Shown: piece after piece, positions 29,741-37,951 of the stretch | Position numbering within the stretch: the stretch's first letter is position 1 | How the letters are laid out: every line of letters starts with the position of its first letter | Source: Inhella sp. | Lineage (GTDB): Bacteria; Pseudomonadota; Gammaproteobacteria; Burkholderiales; Burkholderiaceae_C | Length of the DNA stretch: 64,000 nucleotides | NCBI RefSeq assembly: GCF_027532025.1 | Contig: NZ_JAPZSY010000017.1 | Location: 1 to 64,000, forward strand | Direction of reading: 5' to 3' | The notes under the pieces: model-generated | What the model was told of the DNA's origin: nothing | The model's input: the letters and a program-made list of their open reading frames with translations, nothing else | Database searches by the model: none | Program-made: the position numbers and the translations under genes

Positions 29741-31185
29741 GCGCCGGCCAGCAGTTCATCGACTTGGCGCAGGCGCCGCGTACCCAAGCGCCAGTAAGCG
29801 CTGAAGGAGCTGGCCACTGGCGCGTCGGGGCGGTCCAGCTCGGGGAACAGTGAATCGGCCGGCCGATCAAGCAAAGCGCGCAAGGGCTCGGGAAGGCCTG
29901 GATGGTCGAAACCCGACGTGTGAGCGCCCGCCAACCGCTCAACCAAGCTCTCAGCCGGGCCCACCCACTGCCAGGGCGTGAGGGCCTTCAGGCGCTGCGC
30001 AACGGCCGCCCAGCGCTCGGCGCGCCAAGCGATGTGTGCCCACGCCTCCAGCGGCCACAGCGCAACAACGGCATCGAAGCCGGGCGGCGGGTCGCCAAGG
30101 GCCCAGGGGTGGGCCAACCACACGCGTCGGCCGTGCTGGTCCGGGCCCCAATTGGCTTGGACGGTCGAGGCGGGGGGCGTGTGGCTCACCATGGGTTCGG
30201 CCACCGCCTCGCCGCCGCGCCCGGCTGGCAGCGGGGGCTTGCCGCCCCGGGCGCGGGCTTCGTGCACGTCGTAGCCGGTGTCCAGCACCGAGCCGGGCAC
30301 CTGCCAATCGGCGGGGGCGAACCGGGCCACGTTGTCGGCGTTGAACAGGTAAGGCTTGTGGCTGCCCGTGCCGGCCACCCACTGCCAGGAGCCGTGGTTG
30401 GGGCCCACGTCGCCGTCCATCAGCCAGCTCAACATCCAATCGGCCCCGGCGCGCCAGTGCACGCGGCGGCCATGCACCAGGTAGCTGGCCAGCCACAGGC
30501 GGGCGTGGTTGTGCAGCCAGCCGGTGGTGGCCAGGGTGCGCACGGCCTGGTCGATGACGGCCAGGCCGGTGCGGGCCTCGCGCACGTCGGCAGGCACATC
30601 CAGGAGTCTGCGCGGCAGAAGGTCAGGCTGTCGCCGAGATCCCGGGGGCGACAGGCTAGGCGCTGGCGACGCCGCGTGGCGGGCCACGTCAGGAGCCAGC
30701 AACGACGCTTGTCGCCCCCGGGGCTCGGCCCGAAGGGTGGCCCCTGGATCCGGCGCAAGCGTTGTCGCTCCTTCTTTTGGACACGCGTCCACGGCGGCGT
30801 CGCTCCGAGCCTGCGCCGGCCCAGGGGCCACGCCAGCCTGACCTTCTGCCGCGCAGACTCCTGCGGCGTACTCGCCCTCGGGCAGCGGGCCTTCGTGCCG
30901 GCTGTGCCACACGGTGTCGGGCTCGCGCATCAAGCGGTGCTGGAAGAAGCCGCGCCAGGCCAGTTCCTGCACCCAGCGGTGGTCCAGCGGCAGCGGCGTG
31001 CGGGCGTGCACCGCGGCCAAGGCCTCGCGCAGGCTCAAGGCGCCATGCACGATCCAGGGCGACAGGCCCGACACCGCGCCTTGCAGGTGGTTGCGGGTGG
31101 CGGCGTAAGCGGCAGCGTCCACGCGGGCCAGGCGTTCGCGGGCGGTGGCGGGGCTCAGGTCCAGATCCACGCTGAGCGTCATCAC
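29737..31185 (-). CDS. Photolyase-like FAD-binding domain protein lacking the antenna domain, with in-frame insertion
   Basis: A 482-residue protein resembling only the helical FAD-binding half of photolyases and cryptochromes. Conserved blocks are WVQELAWRGFFQHRL, DQAVRTLATTGWLHNHARLWLASYLVHGRRVHWRAGADWML, DGDVGPNHGSWQWVAGTGSHKPY and FNADNVARF. The usual N-terminal Rossmann/antenna domain is absent. Residues about 108-195 are foreign to the family: they are the translation of a 263-bp element with perfect inverted ends that keeps the frame open between GEYAA and DVPADVREA. Whether the protein still works is uncertain. It is coupled to the cryptochrome gene upstream by ATGA. Confidence 0.85.
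   Translation of the reverse strand: MMTLSVDLDLSPATARERLARVDAAAYAATRNHLQGAVSGLSPWIVHGALSLREALAAVHARTPLPLDHRWVQELAWRGFFQHRLMREPDTVWHSRHEGPLPEGEYAAGVCAAEGQAGVAPGPAQARSDAAVDACPKEGATTLAPDPGATLRAEPRGRQASLLAPDVARHAASPAPSLSPPGSRRQPDLLPRRLLDVPADVREARTGLAVIDQAVRTLATTGWLHNHARLWLASYLVHGRRVHWRAGADWMLSWLMDGDVGPNHGSWQWVAGTGSHKPYLFNADNVARFAPADWQVPGSVLDTGYDVHEARARGGKPPLPAGRGGEAVAEPMVSHTPPASTVQANWGPDQHGRRVWLAHPWALGDPPPGFDAVVALWPLEAWAHIAWRAERWAAVAQRLKALTPWQWVGPAESLVERLAGAHTSGFDHPGLPEPLRALLDRPADSLFPELDRPDAPVASSFSAYWRLGTRRLRQVDELLAGA
30601..30863. mobile_element. MITE-like element, 263 bp, with perfect 30-bp terminal inverted repeats
   Basis: The sequence starting CAGGAGTCTGCGCGGCAGAA at 30601-30630 recurs as its exact reverse complement at 30834-30863 (ending CTGCCGCGCAGACTCCTG). 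The interior contains a second nested inverted pair (CCGAGATCCCGGGGGCGA at about 30634 and TCGCCCCCGGGGCTCGG at about 30710). No transposase is encoded. I see no clear target-site duplication. It splits a photolyase-like gene without a stop or frameshift. Confidence 0.85.
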
Positions 31186-32756
31186 AGGCCACTCCCTCCG
31201 GCCTTCCAGGCTTCGGCCTGCAGGCGAATGACCTTGCGCTCCGCCTCATCCATGCGGGCCAGGTTTTTCACTTGCAGCGCCAATCGTGGGTGCTTGGCAA
31301 AGCGGGCCTCGTGGCGCAGCAGGAAGTCCCAGTACAGCGTCGTGTACGGGCAGGCGTCGGGCCCCGTGCGCTTGGCGGGCTTGAAGCGGCAGCCTTGGCA
31401 GGCCGCGCCGCCGCTCATGCGCTGGATGTACTGGCCGCTGGCGATGTAGGGCTTGCTGGCCATGGCGCCGAAGGGCGCGGGCCGGCCGTCGGGCAGCGTG
31501 CCGTCGGCGAACTGGCTCATGCCCAGGGTGTTGGGCAGTTCCACCCACTCCACGGCGTCCACGTACACCGCCAGGTACCACTCGTGCACGCGTTGCGGTC
31601 GCACGCCCAGCAGCAGCGCGTACAGGCCGGTCACCATCAGGCGCTGGATGTGGTGGGCGTAACCGTGGCGCAGCGTCTGGCCGATGGCGTCGCGCAGGCA
31701 GGCCATGCCCACCTCGCCCGTCCAGTACCAAGCCGGCAGCTCGGCCTGCGCGTCGAGCGCGTTGCGCTCGGCGTAGTCGGGCATCTGCGTCCAGTAGATG
31801 CCGCGCACGTACTCGCGCCAGCCCAAGATCTGCCGGATGAAGCCCTCGGCCGCGGCCAGGGGCACGTGGCCGGCGCGGTGCGCGGCTTCGGCCTTGGCCA
31901 CCACCTCGCGCGGGGTGATGAGCTTGAGGTTCAGGCTGCTGGCCAGCAGGCTGTGCCAGAGAAAGGGCTCGCCCGGCCACATCGCGTCTTGCCACAGGCC
32001 GAACTGCGGCAGGCGGTGCTCGATGAAGTCGTCCAGCGCCTGCAGGGCCTGCGCGCGGGTGACGGGCCAGGCGAAGTCGTCGAGCTGCCCCGGGTGGGCG
32101 GCGAAGCGATCGCGCACCAGGGCCAGCACGCCGGCCGTGCGCGCGTCGGGCGCGAAGCGCGGCGCAGGGGGCACCAAGCCCGGGCCTTGCGGCCCGAAGG
32201 CCTCGCGGTTCTCGGCATCAAAGTTCCACTGCCCACCCAGGGGTTCGCCAGCCTCGTCCAACAGCACACGGTGCCTGGCGCGCTGCTCCCGGTAGAAGTA
32301 CTCCATGCGAAGCTGCTTGCGGCCCTTCGTGTGGGCGGCGAATTCGCGCACGGTGGCAAAGAAGTGGCGGTCGTCGCGCAGGTCCAGCGGCAAGCCCAAG
32401 TCCTTCGCCACGCCGCGCAAGGCCTGCAGCACGCGCCAGTCGCCGGGGGCGGTCATCACCAAGGTTTGGGGCTGCAGCGCGCGAATGTCGCGCGCCAGGG
32501 CCTCGGCCAGGCTGGGCGCGGCCTGCGCGTCGTCCAGGTGCTGGTAGTGCAGCGGCCAGCCGCGCTCGCGCAAGGACTGCGCAAAGGCGCGCATGGCCGC
32601 CAGGAACAGCGCCGTGCGCGGCTGGCTGCTCCAGACATGCGTGCTCTCTTCGGCCACCTCGGCCATCCACACGGCGTCTTGCGCGGTGTCGAAGTCGTCG
32701 AAGGCGCTGGCGGCTTCGTCGAGCTGGTCGCCAAGAACAAGAACAAGATGCCTCAT
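31182..32756 (-). CDS. FeS-BCP type cryptochrome/(6-4) photolyase family protein
   Basis: A 524-residue protein of the bacterial iron-sulfur cryptochrome/photolyase family, related to Agrobacterium PhrB. The start is MRHLVLVLGDQLDEAASAF, a family opening. The FAD-binding part has FIRQILGWREYVRGIYW and the long VELPNTLGMSQFADG. Four cysteines fit the [4Fe-4S] site: one in GMACLRDAIG and three in CQGCRFKPAKRTGPDACPY. These enzymes repair (6-4) lesions or act as light sensors. It overlaps the DUF2256 gene upstream and the FAD-domain gene downstream by 4 nt each. Confidence 0.93.
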   Translation of the reverse strand: MRHLVLVLGDQLDEAASAFDDFDTAQDAVWMAEVAEESTHVWSSQPRTALFLAAMRAFAQSLRERGWPLHYQHLDDAQAAPSLAEALARDIRALQPQTLVMTAPGDWRVLQALRGVAKDLGLPLDLRDDRHFFATVREFAAHTKGRKQLRMEYFYREQRARHRVLLDEAGEPLGGQWNFDAENREAFGPQGPGLVPPAPRFAPDARTAGVLALVRDRFAAHPGQLDDFAWPVTRAQALQALDDFIEHRLPQFGLWQDAMWPGEPFLWHSLLASSLNLKLITPREVVAKAEAAHRAGHVPLAAAEGFIRQILGWREYVRGIYWTQMPDYAERNALDAQAELPAWYWTGEVGMACLRDAIGQTLRHGYAHHIQRLMVTGLYALLLGVRPQRVHEWYLAVYVDAVEWVELPNTLGMSQFADGTLPDGRPAPFGAMASKPYIASGQYIQRMSGGAACQGCRFKPAKRTGPDACPYTTLYWDFLLRHEARFAKHPRLALQVKNLARMDEAERKVIRLQAEAWKAGGSGL

Positions 32757-32953
32757 CGTGCGGCCTTGGCTTCGCGGCGGCAGCGCTCGCTGCAGAACTT
32801 CACCTCGCTCCAGGTCTTGGCCCAGGCCTTGCGCCAAGTCATCTCACGCCCGCAGTGCGCGCAGGGCTTGCTTGGCAGCGCCTGCTTGTTGCCCCGGAAC
32901 CCAGAAACGGCAGTTGACCGCTTCCCTCCGCCTGCCAGTTTTCGCTCCATCAT
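32753..32953 (-). CDS. DUF2256 small zinc-finger-like protein
   Basis: A 66-residue protein with a C-terminal four-cysteine motif, PCAHCGREMTWRKAWAKTW followed by KFCSERCRR. This matches the DUF2256 pattern, a short protein often encoded beside photolyase/cryptochrome genes and of unknown role. Two ATG codons (MM) start the ORF. It overlaps the cryptochrome gene by 4 nt, so the two are probably translated together. Confidence 0.9.
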   Translation of the reverse strand: MMERKLAGGGKRSTAVSGFRGNKQALPSKPCAHCGREMTWRKAWAKTWSEVKFCSERCRREAKAAR

Positions 32954-33140
32954 CGGATTGAGCCCACGGCGCTGTTCACCGCTTGGGCGACACCGCTACA
33001 CAGCCGATTGCACCGCGCTGCAGCACGCTGGCGGCGTTGCTCGTCCTTGCGGGCAAGAGCCCGCGGCGTCCTCGCGCCTTGCCAGCGCACCGCATCACGG
33101 CGCACTCGGCCGTGTCCAACTGCCGCTTCTGGGTTGAAGC

Positions 33141-34721
33141 TCAAAACAACTCTCCCTGGGGCGAAGGGGGTGACGGCGTCGCCGGTGCCGGCGCTGGTTT
33201 GGCGCGCCGTGATTTCGTCGTGCTCGGCAGCCCGCTCTTGCGCGAGCCGTGCTTCTCTTGCACGCCATCGGCCTGCGCGCGGGCCTCGGGCCGGCGGCGC
33301 TCGGTCCACATCGCGTCCTTGGCCGCGCGGATGGCGCTGCGCTCGTCCACCAGCGGTGCCGGGTAGTGCGTGCCGATGACGCAGCCGCTGGCCCGCTGCG
33401 TGGCCGCATCCATGCGCCAGGGCGTGGCCAAGTGAGGCAACGGCACGCCGGCCAGCTCGGGCACCCAGCGGCGGATGAACACCCCGTCGGGGTCTTGGTC
33501 CAGCGCCTGCTTGGTGGGCGAGTAAATGCGCAGGGTGTTGATGCCCGTGGTGCCCGATTGCATCTGCATCTGGCTCCAGTGGATGCCGGCTTCGAAGTCC
33601 AGGAACTGCCGCGCCAGGTGCAGGCCCGTGGGCCGCCAGTGCAGCCACAGCGGGTAGCTCGCCACGCTGACCAGCATGGCGCGCATGCGGAAGTTCAGCC
33701 AGCCGGTGGCCTTGAGGCTGCGCATGCAGGCGTCCACCATCGGCCAGCCGGTGTGGCCCGTGGCCCAGGCGTGGAAGCGGGCCTGGTCGGACTCGGTGAA
33801 GGGCGCGGTGTCGCCCGGGCGCAGGCCGTCGAAGGCCGGCACGAAGGCGCGGCGCTCGATGGCCGGCTCGTCCTCCAGCTTCTGCATGAAGTGGCAGTGC
33901 CAGCGCAGGCGCCCGGCAAAGCCGCGCAGCGCGTAAGCCCAACTGCGCTCGCCCAAAGCCTGCGCCTCGGCGATGCGCGCCTCGGTGGCCTGGTGTGCGC
34001 GGCGCAGGCTCAGGGTGCCCCAGGCCAGGTGGGGCGAGAGGCGGCTGCAGCCGGCTTCGGCGCTCAGCGGGCTGCTCATCGCGCGACGGTAGTCGTGGCC
34101 GCGGCGGGTCAGGAAGTCGTCCAGCGTGGCCAGCGCGGCGCGCTCGCCCCCCACCTGGCCGGCTCGCGCGTCCGGCGCCACGCCCAGGGCCTCGGGCGTG
34201 GGCAGCGGCTCGGTGGGGAAGTCGCCTGCGGGCGACCAACCATCGGGCACCGGCGCCTCGTCGGCGTCCATGCGCGCCTGCCATTGTCCGGCCCAGCCGT
34301 TGCGGCTGCGCAGGCGCCGCACCACGCCGTGCTGCGGCAGCTCGGTCCACGCGACCCCGGCCTGTCGGCACCACGCCGCCACGGCCAGGTCGCGCGCGTA
34401 GGTCCAACCCGGCCCGGTTTCTTCGTGGCTCAGCAAGTGCGTCACCCCCAGCTCGCGCTGCAGCGCGGCCAGGCCCTCCACCGCCGGCGCCACGCGCACG
34501 TGCAGCGGCAGGCCGCGCCGATGCAGCCGCAAGCGCAGGCCCTGCAAGCTTTGCAGCACGAAACGCAGGTGCTGGGGGTCGAACTCCGGCGAGGCCAACC
34601 ATGCGGGCTCGATGAAGAACACCGCCGCCGTGCGCTCGAAGGCGGCCGCCCGCGCCAGCGGGGCGTGGTCGTGCAAGCGCAGGTCGCGCTTCAGCCAAAC
34701 GAGTGCGGTGGACGCGGCCAT
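33141..34721 (-). CDS. Cryptochrome/deoxyribodipyrimidine photolyase (class I type)
   Basis: A 526-residue flavoprotein that probably reverses cyclobutane pyrimidine dimers in blue light. The N-terminal antenna domain starts MAASTALVWLKRDLRLHDHAPL. The FAD-binding half has SRLSPHLAWGTLSLRRAHQA, TGHTGWPMVDACMRSLKATGWLNFRMRAMLVS, HWSQMQMQSGTTGINTLRIYSP and a C-terminal VPELAGVP. About 45 extra residues at the C-terminus are Lys/Arg/Pro/Ser-rich and look unstructured. The gene lies about 190 bp upstream of the DUF2256 gene, in the same orientation. Confidence 0.92.
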   Translation of the reverse strand: MAASTALVWLKRDLRLHDHAPLARAAAFERTAAVFFIEPAWLASPEFDPQHLRFVLQSLQGLRLRLHRRGLPLHVRVAPAVEGLAALQRELGVTHLLSHEETGPGWTYARDLAVAAWCRQAGVAWTELPQHGVVRRLRSRNGWAGQWQARMDADEAPVPDGWSPAGDFPTEPLPTPEALGVAPDARAGQVGGERAALATLDDFLTRRGHDYRRAMSSPLSAEAGCSRLSPHLAWGTLSLRRAHQATEARIAEAQALGERSWAYALRGFAGRLRWHCHFMQKLEDEPAIERRAFVPAFDGLRPGDTAPFTESDQARFHAWATGHTGWPMVDACMRSLKATGWLNFRMRAMLVSVASYPLWLHWRPTGLHLARQFLDFEAGIHWSQMQMQSGTTGINTLRIYSPTKQALDQDPDGVFIRRWVPELAGVPLPHLATPWRMDAATQRASGCVIGTHYPAPLVDERSAIRAAKDAMWTERRRPEARAQADGVQEKHGSRKSGLPSTTKSRRAKPAPAPATPSPPSPQGELF

Positions 34722-35008
34722 GCCGCGATTGTGGAAAGCGTGGGCTCGGCTCGGCGGGGAGGCGCCGCGATGCCCTGGCGGGTTGATCCGCTGATCGGCG
34801 GCAAAGCCGCGTCAAGGGGCGGAGGCCACCCGATGCCAGCAACGCCCCTCAGCAAGCCCTCAGACAGGCGACTGTTTGCCTGCAACGGGCCAACTGCAAT
34901 CGATCAATCGTCGGCCAAGGAGGCTGCTGTCGACCTACAGCTGCCGTAGCAGTTGCATACCTGGGCAGCCGCTGGGAAGCGGTAGCCGGCGTTCGCGATG
35001 GCGAGGTA

Positions 35009-35527
35009 TCAGCGCCTCAGCAGTGGAACGAAGCGCCACCCAACAACAGAAACGCAAACCAAGGTTGGCACTAGATACCAAGCCAAGAAGGGCACGATAC
35101 CGATGAGCATCGTGCCTTCCATCACTTCAAGCCGCCACACTCGAGAGAGGTTGGCCCAGAAATGCTCACCAGCGGGCACCAACTGGCTTCCTCGCAAATA
35201 CAGAGATGGCCCCTGAAGCAGCAGTACGACCACCATGCCGACCGCCTGTGCAAGCAGCAAACGGTGCCAGGGTCGTCGGTCGCCGGAGAAACCGGGCCAT
35301 AGCCTCACGGCAGCGAACAAGCCTACACAGCAAAGCAGGCCGTACAAGAGGGCCTGCAGCATTCCGGAAAGGTAGCCAAAGCCGAGAAGAACAAGCATGC
35401 CTCCACCCTGCCAATAGCTCCACCCCTTGATTGCACTGAGCCAAAGTCCTGTCAAGGTGACAGCAACGAGTGGGCCGAGAAGTGCAAACACGAGGCAAGT
35501 GGAAAGGGTGAACTTGATACGGGTCAT
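35009..35527 (-). CDS. Small integral membrane protein, function unknown
   Basis: A 172-residue protein with four likely membrane helices: about residues 8-30 (LVFALLGPLVAVTLTGLWLSA), 42-75, 88-107 (LLLAQAVGMVVVLLLQG) and 138-165. I do not recognise the family. Base composition is visibly less GC-rich than the surroundings, with more A/T at third positions, suggesting recent acquisition. It sits alone between the photolyase gene and hisD, with non-coding DNA of about 290-300 bp on each side. Confidence 0.65.
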   Translation of the reverse strand: MTRIKFTLSTCLVFALLGPLVAVTLTGLWLSAIKGWSYWQGGGMLVLLGFGYLSGMLQALLYGLLCCVGLFAAVRLWPGFSGDRRPWHRLLLAQAVGMVVVLLLQGPSLYLRGSQLVPAGEHFWANLSRVWRLEVMEGTMLIGIVPFLAWYLVPTLVCVSVVGWRFVPLLRR

Positions 35528-35828
35528 CGAAAGGGGTGCAAGTTCAGGTGCTGACCTGAACGAGAGAGGACTGATGCTTGAAGGCCGCCACGATACCTGT
35601 GGCTCTTTGCTGTCGACCGACGGTCTGAAGAGGCAACCCCACTACCGACAAAGCGCTTTCCAGCTGCGTTGTGAATGTCTGCTCTTGGCCTTGTCTTGCT
35701 CTGCAGTGTGGGGGTCCGAACACCGGCTCCTGGCCGACAGGCGACTCTTTGACTTGAGTGCGGCGGACGGCTTCAGCCCTTGCGACCAGCACCCCAGCAA
35801 AGCGAGTCGCCTTGCGCTCAGCGGCGAC
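35528..35828. other. Non-coding spacer between the membrane protein gene and hisD
   Basis: About 300 bp of lower-GC sequence. The only ORF (35544-35792, minus) has no recognisable domain. Repeated GGCGACTC / GAGTCGCC segments near 35740-35830 form long-spaced inverted repeats. It looks like decayed or acquired DNA marking the left edge of the insertion between hisC and hisD. Confidence 0.4.
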
Positions 35829-37145
35829 TCATCCGCCGCTGGCGTCCACCCGCATCGCCGCCGACCGGGCATGCGCCTGCAGGCCCTCGCCCTGCGCCAG
35901 CGTGTCGGCCACCGGCCCCAGCACCTGGGCGCCGCGGTGGCTGATGTCGATCAGGCTGCTGCGCTTGACAAAGTCGTACACGCCCAGGGGCGAGCTGAAG
36001 CGGGCGGTGCCACTGGTGGGCAGCACGTGGTTGGGGCCGGCGCAGTAGTCGCCCAAGGACTCCGAGGCGTAGGTGCCCAGGAAGATGGCGCCGGCGTGCT
36101 TCAGGTGCGGCAGCCACTGGCGCGGGGCCGTGCTGCTCACCTCCAAGTGCTCGGGCGCGATGCGGTTGCTGACCGCGCAGGCCTCTTCCATGCTGCGCGT
36201 GTGGATCAGGCCGCCGCGGCCCTCCAGGCTGGCGCGGATGACGGCGGCGCGCGGCATGTCGGGCAGCAGGCGGTTCATCGAGGCCTCGACGGCGTCGAGG
36301 TAGGCGGCGTCGGGGCACAGCAGGATGCTTTGCGCCAGCTCGTCGTGCTCGGCCTGGCTGAACAGGTCCATGGCCACCCAGTCGGGCGGCGCGCTGCCGT
36401 CGGCCAGCACCAGGATCTCGCTCGGGCCGGCGATCATGTCGATGCCCACCTGCCCGAACACGCGGCGCTTGGCCGCGGCCACGTAGGCGTTGCCGGGGCC
36501 GGTGATCTTGTCCACGCGCGGGATGGTGGCCGTGCCGTAGGCCAGGGCGGCCACGGCCTGCGCGCCGCCAATCGTGAAGACCTGGGCCACGCCGGCCAGG
36601 TGCGCGGCGGCCAGCACCAGGGCGTTCTTTTCTCCGCGGGGCGTGGGCACGACCATGACGATCTGGCCCACGCCGGCCACCTGCGCGGGGATGGCGTTCA
36701 TCAGCACCGAGCTGGGGTAGGCCGCTTTGCCACCGGGCACGTACAGGCCCACGCGGTCCAACGGGGTGACCTGCTGGCCCAGGCGGTTGCCGTCTTCGTC
36801 CTCGAACTCGAAGCCTTGGCAGGTGACCTCGAACTGGCGCTGGTGGTAGCGGCGCACGCGCTCGGCGGCCACCTGCAGGGCCTGGCGCTGCACCTCGGGC
36901 AGGCCGTCGAAGGCGGCCTTCAGCTCGGCCGGGGGGATGGCCAAGTCGGCCACCGAGGCGGCTTGCACGCCGTCGAACTTGTGCGTCAGCGCCAACACCG
37001 TGGCGTCGCCGTCGCGGCGCACGTCGGCAATGATTTTCGCGACCGTGGTCTCGATGCCGGCGTCGGTCTCCTCGCTCCAATGCAGCAGCTGCTCGAGCTC
37101 GGCGTCGAACGTGGCGGCGGTGGTGGCGAGGCGGCGGATCTTCAT
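35829..37145 (-). CDS. hisD: Histidinol dehydrogenase
   Basis: Zn-dependent enzyme that makes histidine from histidinol in two NAD-linked oxidations. The 438-residue protein has [23 protein letters not shown], the NAD-binding [13 protein letters not shown], the zinc/catalytic segment [13 protein letters not shown], the catalytic Glu-His pair in [10 protein letters not shown] and the final zinc ligands near [14 protein letters not shown] and HRG. It is 4 nt downstream of hisG. Downstream is non-coding DNA and then accessory genes rather than hisC. Confidence 0.97.
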   Translation of the reverse strand: MKIRRLATTAATFDAELEQLLHWSEETDAGIETTVAKIIADVRRDGDATVLALTHKFDGVQAASVADLAIPPAELKAAFDGLPEVQRQALQVAAERVRRYHQRQFEVTCQGFEFEDEDGNRLGQQVTPLDRVGLYVPGGKAAYPSSVLMNAIPAQVAGVGQIVMVVPTPRGEKNALVLAAAHLAGVAQVFTIGGAQAVAALAYGTATIPRVDKITGPGNAYVAAAKRRVFGQVGIDMIAGPSEILVLADGSAPPDWVAMDLFSQAEHDELAQSILLCPDAAYLDAVEASMNRLLPDMPRAAVIRASLEGRGGLIHTRSMEEACAVSNRIAPEHLEVSSTAPRQWLPHLKHAGAIFLGTYASESLGDYCAGPNHVLPTSGTARFSSPLGVYDFVKRSSLIDISHRGAQVLGPVADTLAQGEGLQAHARSAAMRVDASGG

Positions 37146-37149
37146 GACT

Positions 37150-37836
37150 TCAGGCGTTGGCAGTGGAGGCAGCGAGGGCGCGGCGGAAGGCGTCCATCAG
37201 CGGTTGCAGGCGCGCGCGCTTGAGCTTGGCGGCGCCGGGGTTGACGACGAGGTGGGCCGACACGGGGAGGATGTCTTCGACCTCGACGAGGTGGTTGGCC
37301 TTGAGCGTGCTGCCGGTGCTGACCAGGTCGACGATGGCGTCGGCCAGGCCGGTCAGCGGGGCGAGCTCCATCGAGCCGTAGAGCTTGATGAGGTCGACGT
37401 GCACGCCTTTGTCGGCGAAGTGCTGGCGGGCCAACTGGGTGTACTTGGTGGCCACGCGGATGCGCGCGCCTTGGCGCACGGCGGCGGCGTAGTCGAAGTC
37501 GGCGCGGGTGGCCACGCTCAGGCGGCAGCGGGCCAGCCGCAAGTCGATGGGGCGCAGCAGCGAAGCGCCGCCCTCCCCGCCGCCGTAGGGCCCCAGCTCG
37601 TGCTCCAGCACCACGTCCAAGCCGGCCACGCCGACGTCGGCGCCGCCGAACTGCACGTAGGTCGGCACGTCGCTGGCGCGCACCAGCACCACGCGCACGT
37701 CGGGCTGGTTGGTGGGCAGGATGAGCTTGCGCGTCTTCTCGGGGTCTTCCAAGACCTCGATGCCCGCCGCACGCAGCAGCGGCAGCGTGTCGTCAAAGAT
37801 GCGGCCCTTGCTCAGGGCCAATGTCAATTGAGTCAT
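37150..37836 (-). CDS. hisG: ATP phosphoribosyltransferase, short form
   Basis: First enzyme of histidine synthesis, 228 residues from the ATG giving [21 protein letters not shown]. The PRPP-binding loop is in [18 protein letters not shown]. The C-terminal ACT-like regulatory domain of long HisG is absent, so this form needs the regulatory subunit HisZ, which is not in the window. It follows murA after a 115-bp spacer carrying GC-rich hairpins. Confidence 0.96.
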   Translation of the reverse strand: MTQLTLALSKGRIFDDTLPLLRAAGIEVLEDPEKTRKLILPTNQPDVRVVLVRASDVPTYVQFGGADVGVAGLDVVLEHELGPYGGGEGGASLLRPIDLRLARCRLSVATRADFDYAAAVRQGARIRVATKYTQLARQHFADKGVHVDLIKLYGSMELAPLTGLADAIVDLVSTGSTLKANHLVEVEDILPVSAHLVVNPGAAKLKRARLQPLMDAFRRALAASTANA

Positions 37837-37908
37837 GGGGTGAACCAGCAATCCAGGCAGTCAGCCCCCAAGCGGCCACCGCGGAACCGGCTTGGCCGGG
37901 CCGCCAGC

Positions 37909-37944
37909 GGCGCCCCCTTGAGGGGGAGGCGCGAAGCGCTTCGG
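37909..37944. repeat. GC-rich hairpin pair in the murA-hisG spacer
   Basis: CCCCCTTGAGGGGG is directly followed by a second palindrome, GAAGCGCTTC. The first resembles the hairpin in the hisH-hisA spacer. Both could be copies of a dispersed intergenic repeat of this lineage; processing, attenuation or mRNA protection are possible roles. Confidence 0.5.
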
Positions 37945-37951
37945 GGGTGGG

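Noticed and set aside
30601-30863. Inverted repeat as a simple transcription terminator
   Set aside because: The 30-bp arms are about 200 bp apart and lie inside an open coding frame with no T-tract.
31272-33137. 621-residue plus-strand ORF over the photolyase region
   Set aside because: Antisense of the FeS cryptochrome and DUF2256 genes, which have clear motifs on the other strand.
32950-34842. 630-residue minus-strand ORF
   Set aside because: Another frame of the class I photolyase; Arg/Ala-rich with no motifs.
35544-35792. 82-residue minus-strand ORF
   Set aside because: No recognisable domain, no good start context, and located in a decayed-looking spacer.
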